Source: Dehalogenimonas lykanthroporepellens BL-DC-9 (GTDB taxonomy: Bacteria; Chloroflexota; Dehalococcoidia; Dehalococcoidales; Dehalococcoidaceae). Taken from it: DNA of 64,000 bases. Below the pieces are notes generated by a model that was not told the origin of the DNA, made no database searches, and saw nothing but the letters and a program-made list of their open reading frames with translations. The stretch spans positions 62,001-126,000 of the forward strand of contig CP002084.1 of assembly GCA_000143165.1 (NCBI GenBank), read 5' to 3'. This document shows, piece by piece, positions 7,883 through 16,470 of this stretch; the first letter of the stretch is position 1; each line of letters opens with the position of its first letter. The translations under genes were made by a program, and so were the position numbers.

Positions 7883-8729
7883 GCCCCCCGTGACTGACTG
7901 GTGTCGAAGGTTGGAACCGGAGGTTTTTCAGGGCGAAAACCACGAAAAATATTACAGTGGCGGTCAGGATGACCGAAGCTCCTGCCGCCAGATTATAATG
8001 GTAGCTCATTAAAAGCCCCAGGTACATGGACAGAGACCCGAACAGCACCGCCCAGGCAATCATGGCACTCACCCGCCGGGCGATCAGGGCCCCGGCACCG
8101 GCCGGAGCCAGAAGCATACCGAAAACCAGCAGGGTACCTACTGTTTGAAAAGAGATGATGATGGTGGCGGCTATCATGACCAGCATGATGTTGTGGTAAA
8201 GCCCGGCGGAAAATCCGGCTATTTGGGCTTGATCCGGGTCGAATGCCAGCAGAAGAAAAGGCCGGGCGCAGACGAAGGCGGTGATGCCGATGACGATGGT
8301 GGCCGCCAGCTGGAGCAAGATATCGTTCCAGCCGGTGCCCAGCAGTTCGCCGAACAGGATGCGTGTCAGGTCACCGGAAAAAGAGGACGAACCGGATACG
8401 ATGACCACCCCCAGAGCCAGCATGCCGACGAACAGCAGACCGATGGCGGTGTCCGAAGATAAACGGGAGCGCCGGGTGATCAGGCTGACACCGCCGATCA
8501 TGGCCGCGGCGCCGATGGCCGCGCCCAGAATACCGGAAAAACCCATGATGACCGCCAGCGCGATGCCGGGCAGGACGCCGTGGGCCAGCGCGTCGCCGAT
8601 AAAGGCCAGACCGCGCAGGACGATGAAGGTACCGGCGATGGCGCAGGCAATGGAAACAAGAATCCCGGCCAGCAGGGCCTGGGTCATGAACTGATTTTCG
8701 GCGAAAGGGGCAATCAGCGTTTCGTACAA
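7872..8729 (-). CDS. Metal ABC transporter permease (ZnuB/MntC family)
   Basis: Membrane subunit partner of the ATPase immediately downstream, 285 aa with about eight hydrophobic helices. Family features are AIAGTFIVLRGLAFIGDALAHG near the N-terminus and the region FQTVGTLLVFGMLLAPAG in the second half. The C-terminal HGGHGA may bind metal. The chosen start is a TTG, since the reading frame has no ATG before the first helix; a start at the internal MTQALL (residue 15) is possible. The Fur/DtxR genes of this genome are far away at 59-62 kb. Confidence 0.88.
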   Translation of the reverse strand: MYETLIAPFAENQFMTQALLAGILVSIACAIAGTFIVLRGLAFIGDALAHGVLPGIALAVIMGFSGILGAAIGAAAMIGGVSLITRRSRLSSDTAIGLLFVGMLALGVVIVSGSSSFSGDLTRILFGELLGTGWNDILLQLAATIVIGITAFVCARPFLLLAFDPDQAQIAGFSAGLYHNIMLVMIAATIIISFQTVGTLLVFGMLLAPAGAGALIARRVSAMIAWAVLFGSLSMYLGLLMSYHYNLAAGASVILTATVIFFVVFALKNLRFQPSTPVSHGGHGA

Positions 8730-8808
8730 TGGTCTGTTCCCGCCGGCCGTCGATATTTAGGTATTGTTATCATGGCTTGTGGCTCATTATAAACAGACCC
8801 GGCCCGGC

Positions 8809-11640
8809 TTACAATACCCGGCGGTTTCGGACGCTGACCACCAGGGCAACCAGCAGGAGAACAACGGCGCCACCGGCCCCGGCCAAAGTCATTATCAACC
8901 ATTCCGGAAGAGGCATATTCAGATCGGCGGCAATGGTGGTGGTCAATGTCGGGGATTCGCTGGTCGTGGTCGGCGCCGCAGGTGTTTCGGTGGCGAAACC
9001 GGAAGCGGCGCTCCATGCTGAAACGCTGGATTCACTGACGGCCCGTACCTTCCAGAAGTAGGTCTGTCCGGCTTCCAGCGACAGAGGTGGTCGCCAGGCA
9101 GTGGAGGACAAAGTTGCCTCATTGATGATGAGATTGCTAAAAGAGGCATCGGTCGATACCAAAAGTTCGTATCTGTCGGCTCCGGCTACCGGCCGCCACT
9201 GGAAAAACGGCCGGATATCGGTGGCGGTTGCCCCGGGTAGCGGCGTAACCAGTTCCGGTACGGTGGCGACGCCGCCAAGCGCGGTGGTGAAAGACCTTTT
9301 TTCCGACCACGGGCCGGGGACCGGGGTGACAGCCCGTACTCGCCAGTAATAGGTGGTTCCGGGGAAGAGTGATTCCAGGGTGACGCTCCTGGCACTGGTG
9401 GTTCCATCCAGAAGCGGATTCGACATGCCGGAATTGTCGGCTACCTGCCATTCGTAGCCGGTAGCCCCGCTTCTGCCGTTCCATTCAATGCGGATATTAT
9501 CGGTTTTGCCCTCAACGAAGGTGCCGAGTCCCCCGGCGCCGGCCGGAGGCGAAGCCAGGGCGACCGGTTCGGCCAGGCTGTCGTTCCAGGTCATGATGCG
9601 GTTGTTGGTAGTGTCCAGTGCCCACAGACGGCTGTCGGAAGATACCAGGTCGGTCATTGATGCGTTTGTCGGCAAGCCCTGACCGGCGATATACCAGATG
9701 GTATCGGCGGCCAACGCCCGTATCAGGCCACCGGTATCATGGGTACGGCTGGTCGCATAAATGATGCCATCGGCGGAAACTGCCAGCCCGGCGGGCAGAG
9801 TACCGGCAGGCAGACCGGAGTCAATTCTTTCCCATTCGGCCTGACCGACGGTCAGCCGGAAAATACCGGAGTCGGCCTGTTCGCCGGTAGCGTAAATTCG
9901 AGCGCTGGCGGCAAAGTGCGGGTCGAAAGACAGGCGGACGCTCCCGGTCACGGCCAGTGACGGCAGTTCGGTTAGTGACCGGCCGCCGTCCACCGATATG
10001 AAAACCCGCCCGTCGACAGCAACCGTTACCAGTGTGCTGTCACCGGTGAAGTCGGGCGATAGCTCCAGAGCGGTCAGCCGAACATCACCGGCCGGCACTG
10101 AAGCAAACAGCGGCGAGTCCGGTTCACTGCGCCAGAGGCGAGCCTGGTTGCCGTCGAAAGTGGTGAAAAACAGTTCATCCGGCCCGGCGGCGGCGAAACC
10201 ATTCAGAGAATCCGCCATAGCCGGCAGGGGCTTAACCTGAAACGAAAGCCCCCGGTCGGCGGAAAACAGGCACAGGCCGGTGCCCTCGGTATCGATCGCC
10301 GTTACCAGCAGACCATTGTCGGTTGCGGTGATATGCTCGATGGTCGCAATATTGAAGTCGCCGGCGCCCAGCAGTCGCCGCCACGAGAGGCCGTCATCGC
10401 CGGTGCCCCACAGGACATGACCGTTGTCGAATGACAGAAGATAAAGGGTATTATCGGTTTCATAGTTCGCTGACGGCAGGATTTCGACCAGGGAACCGAC
10501 GGCGACCTGGTCGATGAATAAAGCCGGTTGCCAGGTCAGACCGCGGTCGGTGGAGCGGAAAAGACCGCCGCCGGTCCCGGTTGAAGCGACGAACTGATCG
10601 GTACCGAGGTCGACGATATCGACGACGCGGGAACCGCCGGGGTGGCGAGAGGCCGGAGTCCATTCAAGACCGGTGGCGCCGGCGGTGTGGATTTCTCCAG
10701 CGGCAGTGCCGGCAGTCAAAATGTTCTCACCGATACTGAATGAAGTGTAGTTGCCGGGTTCGGCGGGCAGGGGGTAAGCTATCGGTTCCGGGACGGAAGT
10801 CTGGGCGAACACCAGCCAGATGCCGCCGGAATCAGGAGTGTTTCCTTCCATTGTGACATAGAATGGGGAAGACGATAAAGTCTCCCCGGCCGGCAGGTAG
10901 ATACTTCCGGTTTGTGCCGATACAGGTGTGTCATCGGGCAGGCGCAGTTCTGTCGGATGCCAGTTGCTGGTGGTAAATTTCAGGATATAGGTGCCCTGAT
11001 CATCGGTAGCCAGTGCTAAAAGTGTCCGGTCAACTTCGAAATCGGGCGAAAATCTGACGGCCAAGGCTTCGTAGGTTCCCAGTCCGGCATCCTGCCAGGC
11101 GCCGAAAAACTGACTCTCATCGTAAAGATAAATCCCGCCGGTACCCGGCGCGTCTCCGGCAACCGCGGTGATGACGAGGTCTCCCCGTGGTGTGGCCTGG
11201 ATATCCATGTCGATGATACTGTTGCCGGCGCCGCCGGGAACGCCGGCCAGGAGTTGAAAGGTGTTGCCGCCATCGAGGGAACGGAAAATGGCGGCTTCGG
11301 TGGCGAAGTAGATTCTGTTGTCGCCGGTGATCGTCAGTACCACCGGCACCGCGTCCGAAGGGTAAAGTCTGGTGAACCTGGCAATAGCTTCATCGGAGCG
11401 GAACAACCCGCCGTCGTCACCGGTCAGCCAGGCGTAGAGTCTGCCCTGACTGTCAGCCTCCAACTGAACAATATCGGTGTCGGGCGTCAGCATCCAGTCG
11501 CCGGCGGAGCCGGTTCGGGGAAGGGGAATCTCCGACCAGCGGGCATCGGCGGCGTCAAGGGGGCGAGGTTGGGGAAGTATCAGAAGGGAGAGTAACAACA
11601 ACAGAGACAGGCTGAGGCGGAAAGGGTGGGGCCATTTCAT
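8809..11640 (-). CDS. Large secreted, membrane-anchored protein with Asp-box propeller and two FN3-like domains
   Basis: About 943 aa. Order: N-terminal signal peptide (LSLSLLLLLSLLILP), roughly 650 residues of repeated Asp-box/BNR-like blades (IFRSLDGGNTF, LFRSTDRGLTW, LFSADRGLSF, VFISVDGGRSL), two fibronectin-III-like domains (GTTYYWRVRAV and GQTYFWKVRAV mark their last strands), a Ser/Thr/Pro-rich linker, and one C-terminal membrane helix followed by RNRR. It is therefore predicted to sit on the outer face with its body exposed. The function is unknown: no sialidase active-site set was recognised. The ATG at 11640 is preferred to in-frame starts at 11649 and 11658, which fall in a perfect hairpin. 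Confidence 0.8.
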   Translation of the reverse strand: MKWPHPFRLSLSLLLLLSLLILPQPRPLDAADARWSEIPLPRTGSAGDWMLTPDTDIVQLEADSQGRLYAWLTGDDGGLFRSDEAIARFTRLYPSDAVPVVLTITGDNRIYFATEAAIFRSLDGGNTFQLLAGVPGGAGNSIIDMDIQATPRGDLVITAVAGDAPGTGGIYLYDESQFFGAWQDAGLGTYEALAVRFSPDFEVDRTLLALATDDQGTYILKFTTSNWHPTELRLPDDTPVSAQTGSIYLPAGETLSSSPFYVTMEGNTPDSGGIWLVFAQTSVPEPIAYPLPAEPGNYTSFSIGENILTAGTAAGEIHTAGATGLEWTPASRHPGGSRVVDIVDLGTDQFVASTGTGGGLFRSTDRGLTWQPALFIDQVAVGSLVEILPSANYETDNTLYLLSFDNGHVLWGTGDDGLSWRRLLGAGDFNIATIEHITATDNGLLVTAIDTEGTGLCLFSADRGLSFQVKPLPAMADSLNGFAAAGPDELFFTTFDGNQARLWRSEPDSPLFASVPAGDVRLTALELSPDFTGDSTLVTVAVDGRVFISVDGGRSLTELPSLAVTGSVRLSFDPHFAASARIYATGEQADSGIFRLTVGQAEWERIDSGLPAGTLPAGLAVSADGIIYATSRTHDTGGLIRALAADTIWYIAGQGLPTNASMTDLVSSDSRLWALDTTNNRIMTWNDSLAEPVALASPPAGAGGLGTFVEGKTDNIRIEWNGRSGATGYEWQVADNSGMSNPLLDGTTSARSVTLESLFPGTTYYWRVRAVTPVPGPWSEKRSFTTALGGVATVPELVTPLPGATATDIRPFFQWRPVAGADRYELLVSTDASFSNLIINEATLSSTAWRPPLSLEAGQTYFWKVRAVSESSVSAWSAASGFATETPAAPTTTSESPTLTTTIAADLNMPLPEWLIMTLAGAGGAVVLLLVALVVSVRNRRVL

Positions 11641-11643
11641 GGA

Positions 11644-11665
11644 GCGCATTTTAGCCAAAATGCGC
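11644..11665. promoter_or_regulatory. Perfect inverted repeat at the start of the secreted-protein gene
   Basis: GCGCATTTT and its exact complement with a 4-nt loop, directly before the ATG at 11640. It may be an operator or an RNA hairpin that limits translation. No T-run follows it on the minus strand, so a terminator role there is unlikely. Confidence 0.4.
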
Positions 11666-11729
11666 CGGTTTAGTCAATCAACAGCCGGTTGCCTCAAGTC
11701 GGGAGTGGCTCAATATTAACCGTTCCGGT

Positions 11730-12014
11730 TCATTCCGGCATTTCAGCCCCGCTATTCCGTGAATTGGAGTCGTCGAATTTTTCTATCTCTATGGTGCATT
11801 CAGTTACCAGGGCGGCGAAGGCACCGACCGCCGCCAGCAGTGGCGCGGCCAGGATGCCGACCGCGGCCGCCGGCGCGCCGATGGACAGGGGAATGTCAAT
11901 AATCGGGCGGCCTTCGTGAATCAAACGAACCCGGCGGACATTACCCTGCTGAATGATTTCCTTCACCTTAGCTAGAAGCCTGTCACCGGAAACGGTGTAT
12001 TTTTCCGTAGTCAT
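11730..12014 (-). CDS. DUF4342 domain protein
   Basis: Small protein of 94 aa. It opens with YTVSGDRLLAKVKEIIQQGN, followed by VRRVRLIHEGRPIIDIPL and a hydrophobic glycine/alanine-rich stretch (GAPAAAVGILAAPLLAAVGA) typical of DUF4342, ending in a charged tail. The role of the family is unknown; the hydrophobic half suggests membrane contact. The ATG has a GGAGGTAAT ribosome site at ideal distance. It is a single gene between the secreted-protein gene and the IS relic. Confidence 0.8.
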   Translation of the reverse strand: MTTEKYTVSGDRLLAKVKEIIQQGNVRRVRLIHEGRPIIDIPLSIGAPAAAVGILAAPLLAAVGAFAALVTECTIEIEKFDDSNSRNSGAEMPE

Positions 12015-12072
12015 GATTACCTCCTGGAATTGAGCTTATCACTACTATATCACCGAACCGGGCCGATAGAAA

Positions 12073-12121
12073 GGCCTAAGCTTTCAATTCCAGGAATTTA
12101 CACCACATACGGGGATTCTAC
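12073..12121. mobile_element. Solo end of the IS256-family element (relic)
   Basis: The last 39 bp (12083-12121) match the right end of the IS at 6695-6733 with one mismatch, and weaker similarity extends about 10 bp inward. No transposase or opposite end is present. It marks an earlier insertion followed by deletion, just downstream of rdhA3. Confidence 0.8.
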
Positions 12122-12145
12122 TTCCCTTCCTTAGTTGATGGAATT

Positions 12146-12176
12146 CAACAGGGAGAGCGATAAGCTCTCCCTGTTG
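12146..12176 (-). terminator. Hairpin downstream of rdhA3
   Basis: Perfect 13-bp stem (CAACAGGGAGAGC and complement) with a 5-nt loop, 20 bp past the rdhA3 stop. The T-run on the minus strand is weak, so termination strength is uncertain. Confidence 0.6.
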
Positions 12177-12196
12177 CCTGTAGTAGTGACGGATGA

Positions 12197-13174
12197 CTAG
12201 TAATTATCAAGCCCGATAGAGCCTTCGACGCCGAATATCGGTACCGGCTGTTCCCAGAAAGTGGCCGGATCCTTGAGGCCGTCGCCGTAGAAGACGTCGT
12301 CCATGTTCTTGAAGAAGCCGTTGAAGAGCGGGGTAGTGGAGGTAACGCTTTTGACTACCTGGTGGATAGAAGCCTTCTCATACTTGGTGAAGGTACAGAC
12401 GGAGAGACAGCGGCCGGCGTTACAGGTCCCGGGGAGCATCTTCCAGGCGCGGCATTTGCGGGAATCCTCGAACCACGCCTTGTGGCCGGGATTGTTCCAC
12501 GGGCCGGAAATATCCCAGGTTGGTTCTTTTTCGTAGGAGATAGCGCCTTCACCGCAACCTTCAGCGCATTTCATACAGGTTTTGCAGAAGCGCATGAAAC
12601 CGGCATCAATGGGTTTTTCATCGGGGAGCGGCAGGTCGGTGACGTAACGGAAGATACCGACGGTGGGGCCCCACTCGGTGGAAATCATGCGGTTCATTCT
12701 GCCCATTTCGCCCAGGCCGGCCATGACGCCGAAGGCGGGGGCGATACCGGTACCGTTACCACCCTCAGACAGGGCGTAGTAGCCGAGGGAAGTCATGAAG
12801 CCCTGGAAGAGGGACTGAATCCACTGGCCGCGGGGGTAGCGGATTTGTACCTGAAGGGGCGTAGGATTACGTTTCCAGAGTTCCTGGCTTTCCTGATTGA
12901 CCACAGTGATGACCCACTTGCATTTACGGGGATAAATCTGCTCGGTGGCGGTTTCAGAGGGTTCGTCTACATCGGCGAAGGTATACTTCTGACGGTTGGA
13001 TGGACCGTACTCATACATGAGTTTCATGGTGGTGTCTTCATGGAGTTCGGTGAAACCGACGGTCATCATACCGTGGAAGCGGAGGAAGGTGCGGACCATG
13101 GCGGCATTCTCTTCTTTGGTACCCTCCCACTTGGGGACGCCGTTTTTTTCCGGTGAGGTAGCGGGTGGTCCTAG
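12197..13174 (-). pseudogene. rdhA: rdhA3 C-terminal part, separated from its start by a composite transposon
   Basis: Codons 136 to stop of a reductive dehalogenase whose beginning lies at 20329-20733. Removing 13175-20324 and one copy of the CTAG target joins TTC to CTA in frame and gives 460 aa, the same length as rdhA1. The part here keeps CKTCMKCAEGC and the second cluster CX9CX4CX3C. Over its last 300 residues it differs from rdhA1 at 9 positions, while the N-terminal third is clearly more diverged. The part here has no start codon with a ribosome site and cannot make a functional enzyme. Confidence 0.93.
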
Positions 13175-14478
13175 CAGGGTGCTGAAAAAGTCGTCATTAA
13201 TCCGCGATTGGGGTAAAATATATCATCCCATTGACGGAGGCTGTAGATTGCGCGGCAAGGTAGAAAATCAATCCCTCATGCTCTGCTCGCTGACACCAGA
13301 TCAGCTTGTACCCCAGGGCCATCCTATCCGGCGAATCAAACCCCTTGTTGACCAAGCTCTCAAAGAACTCTCTCCCGTTTTCAACAAGATGTACGAAGAC
13401 TTTGGCCGGCCATCAATACCGCCGGAGCGTCTGCTCAAGGCGTCGTTGCTTATCGCTCTCTACTCGATCCGCAGTGAGCGGCAGTTCTGTGAACGGCTAC
13501 GGTATGATCTCCTGTTCAAGTGGTTTATGGATCTCAACATCACGGATCCAGGTTTTGACGCCTCGAGTTTCTCAAAGAACAGGCAGAGACTGATAGAGCA
13601 TCAGGTAGCACGTGAGTTTTTTGGCGCGGTGGTGAGTCAAGCGCGGCGGCAGAAGTTGCTATCGGATGACCATTTCACCGTGGACGGCACCTTGCTGGAA
13701 GCCTGGGCTTCGTTGAAGAGCTTTCGGCCGAAGGACGGTGGGGAACCGCCGAAAGGCGGCGGCAAGAATCCGAGTGTGGATTTCCACGGCGAACGCCGGG
13801 TCAATGCTACGCACCGGTCAACCACCGACCCAGAGGCCCGGCTGGCCAGAAAAGGGGCGGGCAAAGAAGCCAGATTGTGTTTTGCCGGACATGTCCTCAT
13901 GGAAAACCGCACCGGGCTGGTAGTGGACGTGGTGGTAAGCACGGCGACCGGGACAGCGGAAAGAGACACCGCACTTGAGATGCTGGAGAGGGTACCGGGG
14001 AAACATCGGATAACGGTGGGTGCGGACAAGGGCTACGACACAGAGGATTTTGTGACTACCTGCCGGGATTTCAACACCACACCACATGTAGCCTGTAAGA
14101 AGTGGTCGGCGATAGATGGACGTACCACCCGGCATGCCGGTTACAGTGTCAGCCAGAGGGTGCGCAAGCGCGTTGAGGAGATATTCGGTTGGGTCAAGAC
14201 AGTGGGAGGAGGTCGAAAGCTTAGGTACAAAGGTGTCAATCGCAACCAACTCTGGGCGGAATTGACGGTGGCGGCTTACAATCTGGTGCGGATGGCCAAA
14301 TTGGTGCCCGCCAGTCCGGCACAGGGGTGAAGTGTGTCCTTTCAGGGCTTACAGGATCAAAAATGGGGGTGCTAAAGCCCCGGGAGGGATAAAAATCATC
14401 TAAAATAGGCCGCAGAGTTTGGTTATACTGGCATTTGTTCCTGTATAATCGTTGCAAACGGCCTATTTCAGCACCCTG
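13175..14478 (+). mobile_element. IS copy A, IS5/IS1182-like, 1,304 bp
   Basis: Ends are 16-bp inverted repeats starting CAGGGTGCTGAAA, 15 of 16 identical. Flanked by CTAG on the outside and TTAG on the inside. It contains one transposase gene. Confidence 0.9.
13248..14330 (+). CDS. IS5/IS1182-like DDE transposase, copy A
   Basis: Transposase of 360 aa. The N-terminal half is the DUF772-type domain (LVPQGHPIRRIKPLVD, IPPERLLKASLLIALYSIRSE). The catalytic triad is visible as FTVDGTLLEAW, VGADKGYDTEDF and RVEEIFGW. The TTG start was chosen because GGAGG lies 7 nt upstream; a GTG at 13179 in the same frame falls in the terminal repeat. The frame also stays open upstream into rdhA3 sequence, which is accidental. 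Identical to copy B, so both are probably active. Confidence 0.9.
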   Translation: MRGKVENQSLMLCSLTPDQLVPQGHPIRRIKPLVDQALKELSPVFNKMYEDFGRPSIPPERLLKASLLIALYSIRSERQFCERLRYDLLFKWFMDLNITDPGFDASSFSKNRQRLIEHQVAREFFGAVVSQARRQKLLSDDHFTVDGTLLEAWASLKSFRPKDGGEPPKGGGKNPSVDFHGERRVNATHRSTTDPEARLARKGAGKEARLCFAGHVLMENRTGLVVDVVVSTATGTAERDTALEMLERVPGKHRITVGADKGYDTEDFVTTCRDFNTTPHVACKKWSAIDGRTTRHAGYSVSQRVRKRVEEIFGWVKTVGGGRKLRYKGVNRNQLWAELTVAAYNLVRMAKLVPASPAQG

Positions 14479-14595
14479 TTAGAGTACTAGGTAAGACTAA
14501 TACATCAAAATGATTGTTGCTTATCCTAGAGTTTTGAGTTGGGGAGAGACTCGACTAGATGCAGAAATACCATTGTAAACAGGCAGACTATGCTT

Positions 14596-15030
14596 TCACC
14601 ATAGACCGCCCATATCAATGTCGACATTCATGAGAATCCATCCTCTAAGAAGGGCAAAATCCATAGAGCCCGCGTCGACATCCAATTCCACCTTTACGAC
14701 TTCTGAGGGTTGAAAACGAGTTACAAGTCCATTTAGTTCAAGCAATTCTATAGCCGCCTCCATACCCGTGCGCTTGTTCGTGTCGTGGAAAGGGTGTCGT
14801 GTGATGATGTAGAGCGCAACAAATGCAGCTTTGTCGACCACTGTGGGGTAAAGGTCGATTCCACCCAAGGGGAATGTAATTGCGGCTAACAAATAATCTA
14901 GCCCAGGTCCGTCTGGGCGAAGATTGGGGTTGCTAACGAGAAAACCGCCGAATGACCTGATAAGGCTGGCATTAATATTAATGATGTCTTCGGCTGTTGG
15001 TAGTTCTATCGATCCGCCAAGGCTCGCCAC
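14596..15030 (-). CDS. Doc/Fic family protein (death-on-curing type)
   Basis: A 144-aa protein with the Fic signature HPFHDTNKRTG near residue 78, the form seen in Doc toxins, which modify translation factor EF-Tu. The region before it (ALYIITRHPF) and after it (AAIELLELNG) also fits Doc. It starts with GTG 25 bp inside the end of the preceding small gene, so the two are coupled. No Phd-type antitoxin is recognisable; the 88-aa neighbour may fill that place. It is the last gene of the cargo before IS copy A. Confidence 0.8.
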   Translation of the reverse strand: MASLGGSIELPTAEDIININASLIRSFGGFLVSNPNLRPDGPGLDYLLAAITFPLGGIDLYPTVVDKAAFVALYIITRHPFHDTNKRTGMEAAIELLELNGLVTRFQPSEVVKVELDVDAGSMDFALLRGWILMNVDIDMGGLW

Positions 15031-15272
15031 GCGTTGCCCAGCCTCTCGAAACTGCCCCGACGAATCTGAACCAATCGGGTTGCTCGGTCAGTAGCAGGTC
15101 GACTAGCAAACAGCACTAGTCCCGCTCCACTTGCAGTTTGATCCAGAGTAACCGAGACGGTAGCAGCAAGGCCGACTAATTGATTGGGGCTAGACAGACC
15201 TGGAGTGCCCCCCACGTATACCCCACTCCTAGTGGCAGACGCACCAGTAGTGTATAACTCGTTCGACTCCAT
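15006..15272 (-). CDS. Small protein of unknown function between the protease and Doc genes
   Basis: 88 aa, not recognised. The N-terminal half is rich in Gly, Ser and Thr (TTGASATRSGVYVGGTPG); the C-terminal half is basic (RATRLVQIRRGSFERL). No membrane helix, no clear DNA-binding motif. It overlaps the Doc gene by 25 bp and follows the protease gene by 13 bp, so the three form one transcription unit. By position it could be the Doc antitoxin or a substrate or adaptor of the protease; this is inference only. Confidence 0.6.
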   Translation of the reverse strand: MESNELYTTGASATRSGVYVGGTPGLSSPNQLVGLAATVSVTLDQTASGAGLVLFASRPATDRATRLVQIRRGSFERLGNAWRALADR

Positions 15273-15285
15273 GATTCTTCACCCC

Positions 15286-16338
15286 CTATAAGCTTTGATC
15301 GTTGACCCAACCCTCGAACGAAACCATCTCTTGATAACCGGCTACAGGAATAGGAACAGGTAAACCCTGTTGCTGAACCTGTATCCTTTGAACAGTCTTG
15401 GTTGTCCTAAAAACGTGAGTCAGGTCTACACTTTCAATTACAGCTCTGTTAAAATTTCCTGTCAATGTATTTTGTGTGCCGAGAAAACCCTCTGGGTTGT
15501 AAGGTTGCCTTAAAGATAATAGGTTTTGATACTCATTAAATAGAGCTAGTATTTTCTGATTCAGATCGTCCGAAACGTCGATGACATTCAATCCCATGCG
15601 CTCTTTTGCTTCTGTCCTGCCAATAAGATAGTCGTGCGATCCCAACTCTCTTGTGAGCATTGAAACAATCCGTTCCCGTTCTTTTTTCTTTCCATCACCT
15701 TTCATATGAAGTGATAAGAGGCGATCTGCAAGAGTCTGGATTTGCTCCCGAGATCGATATACGGCTCCTAGCGCTAGTGGGTGGACTTGAGAAGCGAGCC
15801 GATCGAAGATTGACAGAAGGGGTTCTTTTTCCTTGATGTCTGCGCTATTATTGGCCAAAGCGAAGAAGCCGGCAACATCTTCGACACTAATGGGTACAAC
15901 CCTGACTTGCCCAGGCTGAGCTTGTATCGTTGGGCCTAATGGTGAGGTGATAGACGGATCTATTGGGCTAAGATGCCCAAGTCGAGACATGATTATTTCG
16001 TTGGCAGAAAGTGTAAGCAATGTTGCCGCGCTTAAAGCTCTGTGAGGAATCAAGACTCCAACTTCATTGCAGTATTCTCTAAACAGATTCGCTAATCCCC
16101 ACGCAGCGAGCGTATGCCCTCCGGTGCTGTAGATGAGCACATCGATCTTATTGACCTTCCCCCATTTTTCGAGATGCTCGAAGACGATAGGATGAGAGTC
16201 AGGTGCTATTACAGTCTCAAGGCCGGGATTCCCGAGTTGACCTGGTCGGTCGCCCCAGATTGCTACCAACAAACGTGATTGGCGCTGTTGTTCTATTTCT
16301 CTTATGAGTTGTAGACGTTCATTTCGACCCATATCCAT
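15286..16338 (-). CDS. SDH-type Clp-fold serine protease (serine dehydrogenase proteinase family)
   Basis: About 350 aa. It resembles the SDH_sah family, Clp/crotonase-fold proteases that share the Ser-Asp-His arrangement of signal peptide peptidase A and ClpP. Visible are IDVLIYSTGGHTLAAWGLA (oxyanion-hole region), the nucleophile region HRALSAATLL with a conserved serine, and LSPIDPSI after it. A long alpha-helical C-terminal part follows. No signal peptide is seen, so it is cytoplasmic. Starts at 16338, 16332 or a TTG at 16362 are all possible. It heads the protease-small protein-Doc unit on the transposon. The target is unknown. Confidence 0.8.
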   Translation of the reverse strand: MDMGRNERLQLIREIEQQRQSRLLVAIWGDRPGQLGNPGLETVIAPDSHPIVFEHLEKWGKVNKIDVLIYSTGGHTLAAWGLANLFREYCNEVGVLIPHRALSAATLLTLSANEIIMSRLGHLSPIDPSITSPLGPTIQAQPGQVRVVPISVEDVAGFFALANNSADIKEKEPLLSIFDRLASQVHPLALGAVYRSREQIQTLADRLLSLHMKGDGKKKERERIVSMLTRELGSHDYLIGRTEAKERMGLNVIDVSDDLNQKILALFNEYQNLLSLRQPYNPEGFLGTQNTLTGNFNRAVIESVDLTHVFRTTKTVQRIQVQQQGLPVPIPVAGYQEMVSFEGWVNDQSL

Positions 16339-16470
16339 CCATCCTGGCCTACCAAGTTCCAAGAAACAAGTCTAAACTTTAAAGGAACAAAATAGCCCAA
16401 TTTTCATTATATCATGAGGAAGCAAGCAGGGGAAGTCTGATGCAACGAAGTTAGAGGAGCTTCAAATCCA

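Noticed and set aside
12996-13247. Upstream extension of transposase copy A into rdhA3
   Set aside because: The extra codons are antisense rdhA3 and end-repeat sequence; copy B has the same gene without them.
13171-14482. IS copy A as an independent single insertion
   Set aside because: Its own flanks are CTAG and TTAG, which do not match, whereas the outermost flanks of the whole unit do and restore rdhA3.
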